DNA of 64,000 nucleotides from Methanothrix harundinacea (GTDB taxonomy: Archaea; Halobacteriota; Methanosarcinia; Methanotrichales; Methanotrichaceae), in NCBI GenBank assembly GCA_002506535.1, contig DAXT01000025.1:1-64000 (forward strand). The letters are read 5' to 3'. The notes under the pieces were generated by a model. It had not been told where the DNA came from. It saw nothing but the letters and a program-made list of their open reading frames with translations, and ran no database searches. The translations under genes were made by a program, and so were the position numbers. Positions 62,244 to 64,000 of this stretch are shown here, piece after piece (positions within the stretch are counted from its first letter, which is position 1; the number at the start of each line of letters is the position of its first letter).

Positions 62244-63269
62244 ATGGCCGGGATCGGAGTCGTGGGGACGGGTCACTGGGGGAAGAACCACGCCAGGGCC
62301 TACAAGGAGCTGGAGGCAGAAGGGCTCATCGGGGTGGTGAAGATATGCGACCAAGACGCAACCCGGGCGAGGGATCTGGCGGATCGCCTTTCAGTCCCGA
62401 TGGTCACCGATTACAGAGATCTCATCTCCGACCCCGACGTGGACGCCGTGAGCATAGCCACCCCTTCCGCCACCCATTTCCGCATAGCAAGAGATTTCAT
62501 GGAGGCGGGGATGGACGTTCTGGTGGAGAAGCCGATGACGATGGATAGAGAAGAGGCAAAAGAGCTCGTCAGGATCTCTGAGGAGAACGGCTCTATACTA
62601 ATGGCGGGCCACATCTTCAGGTACCATCCTGCGGTGAGAGAGCTGAAGGCCAGGATCGATGCGGGGGAGCTGGGAACCGTCCAGAGCATCATCAGCAACC
62701 GTCTCGATTTTGGACTTCCCCGCAGAGATATGGGCGTGATATATGCGCTGGGGATTCACGAACTGGACATGTTTTGTCATATGTTGAATCGCGATTACCC
62801 CGACCGGCTCGTTGCGACGTCCAGCACTGCGTTTCGATCGGGTGTGGAAGATACCTGCATGATTGCGATGGACTTTGGCGGCGTGAAGGGGTATGCGTTC
62901 GAGAGCTGGCTCGTCTCAGCCTACGGGAAGAAGCGCGACCTGGTGGTGATGGGGAGTGAGAAGAGCGGACGGATCGATTATCTGAATCCAACGGAGCTCC
63001 ACCTATTCAACGCGAAGATCCTGGTCGAGGACGGCGAGCCCGTCGGCGTCGAAGATGGCGGCGAGGAGGTCGTCTCCATTTCGTATGCCGAGCCGTTGAA
63101 AGAGGAGCTCAAGCACTTCATCTCGTCTGTTGAGGGAAAACACGTCCCTGATTCCGACGGGACAGTCGGCATGCGGGCGGTGGTGATGGCAGAGGGGGCG
63201 CTGAGGTCATCGATGAAAAACAGGTTCGTGAGATTTGAAGATGACAGTTACATCGAAGAATGTGTCTAA
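62244..63269 (+). CDS. Gfo/Idh/MocA family oxidoreductase (WbpB-like)
   Basis: 341 residues starting directly after the aminotransferase stop. GIGVVGTGHWGKNHARAYKEL is the Rossmann NAD(P)-binding segment; VEKPMTM and the EKP motif with GHIFRYHPAV are typical of the Gfo/Idh/MocA fold. In this setting it is probably the 3-dehydrogenase of UDP-N-acetyl-glucosaminuronic acid (WbpB-like). The specific substrate is inferred from context. Confidence 0.9.
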   Translation: MAGIGVVGTGHWGKNHARAYKELEAEGLIGVVKICDQDATRARDLADRLSVPMVTDYRDLISDPDVDAVSIATPSATHFRIARDFMEAGMDVLVEKPMTMDREEAKELVRISEENGSILMAGHIFRYHPAVRELKARIDAGELGTVQSIISNRLDFGLPRRDMGVIYALGIHELDMFCHMLNRDYPDRLVATSSTAFRSGVEDTCMIAMDFGGVKGYAFESWLVSAYGKKRDLVVMGSEKSGRIDYLNPTELHLFNAKILVEDGEPVGVEDGGEEVVSISYAEPLKEELKHFISSVEGKHVPDSDGTVGMRAVVMAEGALRSSMKNRFVRFEDDSYIEECV

Positions 63270-63321
63270 GTCGTCTTTCTTTGCCTCGACTTCAAACAAA
63301 GACTTGATGGAGCGATGATAA

Positions 63322-64000
63322 ATGAGGATACTGCTGGTTTCGACACAGGACTACATACACCACCCCGTCCCCTCCCGGCATCACTACATATTTGAGGAGC
63401 TGGCAACACGGCACGAGGTCCACGTTCCTCACTTCCATGTTAGTGAGGGTAGAGAGAGGACGACTAGGCTGATCGTCCATGAGGCTACAAAATACCCTGC
63501 TAAAAACCCCGCCATCCATTATACTCTGAACGCGCCCCACCATTACAAAGTGTTCAAGAGGATCATCGCAGAGGAGGATATAGACGTCGTTGTTGCAGCC
63601 CATGTCCTTTCGGGAACCGCGGTGATAAAGGCCGCAAAGAAGAGGAACGTTCCAGTATTATTCGACCTGAAGGATTGGTTTCCGGATTCTGCAGCGGCCT
63701 ATTACGATAACCGCCTCATCAAGTGGGCGCTGAGGAGCGGAATTTGGAGCGTCGTCCGGTATAACCTGAAGAACAGCGATAAGATCACCACGGTATCGCC
63801 TTCACTCGTCGAGCGTCTTGATCGCCTCGGCTTTCGGTCGGAGCTGATCACAAATGGTGTAAACACCGATTACTTCAAGCCGATGGACCCGGCGGAAGGA
63901 AAAAGGAGGCTTGGGCTGGATGAAGATACCTTCGTAATGGGATTTTGTGGGAGCATGGAGAAATGGTACGCTCTGGACGAGGTCATCAAAAAGTTCGCCG
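63322..64000 (+). CDS. GT4-family glycosyltransferase (partial, runs off the window)
   Basis: 226 codons from the ATG at 63322 to the right edge with no stop. It has a GT-B N-terminal domain (MRILLVSTQDYIHHPVPSRH) and reaches ITNGVNTDYFKP, the GT4 linker segment. It probably uses the diacetamido-uronic sugar made by the preceding genes to build a surface glycan or N-glycan. Confidence 0.82.
   Translation, partial: MRILLVSTQDYIHHPVPSRHHYIFEELATRHEVHVPHFHVSEGRERTTRLIVHEATKYPAKNPAIHYTLNAPHHYKVFKRIIAEEDIDVVVAAHVLSGTAVIKAAKKRNVPVLFDLKDWFPDSAAAYYDNRLIKWALRSGIWSVVRYNLKNSDKITTVSPSLVERLDRLGFRSELITNGVNTDYFKPMDPAEGKRRLGLDEDTFVMGFCGSMEKWYALDEVIKKFA

Overview
This window is chromosomal DNA from a methanogenic archaeon. 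It carries archaeal replication and translation genes (MCM helicase, archaeal DnaG, Pth2, TruD, NMD3, Cdc48/VAT). It also carries methanogen-specific genes: methanogenesis marker 11, AksA homocitrate synthase for coenzyme B, and an F420-0:glutamate ligase. High GC, abundant GTG/TTG starts and the gene set point to a Methanothrix (Methanosaeta)/Methanocrinis-type organism. That species-level guess is inference from general knowledge, not a database result.

Layout. 1-2382: AT-rich accessory segment with a truncated PI-PLC-like gene carrying near-identical C-terminal repeats, then a decayed MCM fragment. 2383-12028: housekeeping run on the + strand (mcm, DUF424, NMD3, dnaG, pth2, truD, marker 11, an IorA-like TPP enzyme). 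12153-20297: minus-strand genes (metallo-beta-lactamase fold protein, TrkH with large insertions, tungsten aldehyde oxidoreductase, aksA, secreted beta-helix protein, glutaminyl cyclase). 20543-21560: two small + strand genes (zinc finger protein, winged-helix regulator). 21743-23151: hisF and hisH. 23281-29675: a tight minus-strand operon of split archaeal glutamate synthase (three genes), an FdhA-like molybdopterin subunit and two ferredoxin-type proteins. 29676-33962: small secreted or membrane proteins set in decayed DNA, including a frameshifted DUF998-type remnant.

34096-45480 is a polysaccharide (glycogen-like) island: debranching enzyme, GH57 amylase, GNAT acetyltransferase, KaiC-like ATPase, GT3-type glycogen synthase, two GT4 glycosyltransferases and a GalT-like enzyme. 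45506-50072: a membrane protein, tRNA-Thr(GGT), a secreted protein, a 750-bp AT-rich gap and Cdc48. 50198-54248: a pyruvate-kinase-C-like protein, then a zinc-type ABC uptake operon led by a DUF6788 gene; its promoter sits inside a perfect 11-bp inverted repeat. 54332-57129: a COG1361-like surface protein with an ABC-2 exporter. 57189-59599: a dihydropteroate synthase-related protein and a CofE-cytidine deaminase fusion. 59708-64000: GalU plus acetyltransferase, aminotransferase, oxidoreductase and glycosyltransferase genes for a diacetamido-uronic-acid type sugar, probably for surface glycans.

The most interesting items are the glutamate synthase/FdhA operon without FdhB, the CofE-cytidine deaminase fusion, the palindrome-bracketed zinc promoter, the repeat-bearing PI-PLC on an AT-rich island, and the MCM and DUF998 gene remnants.
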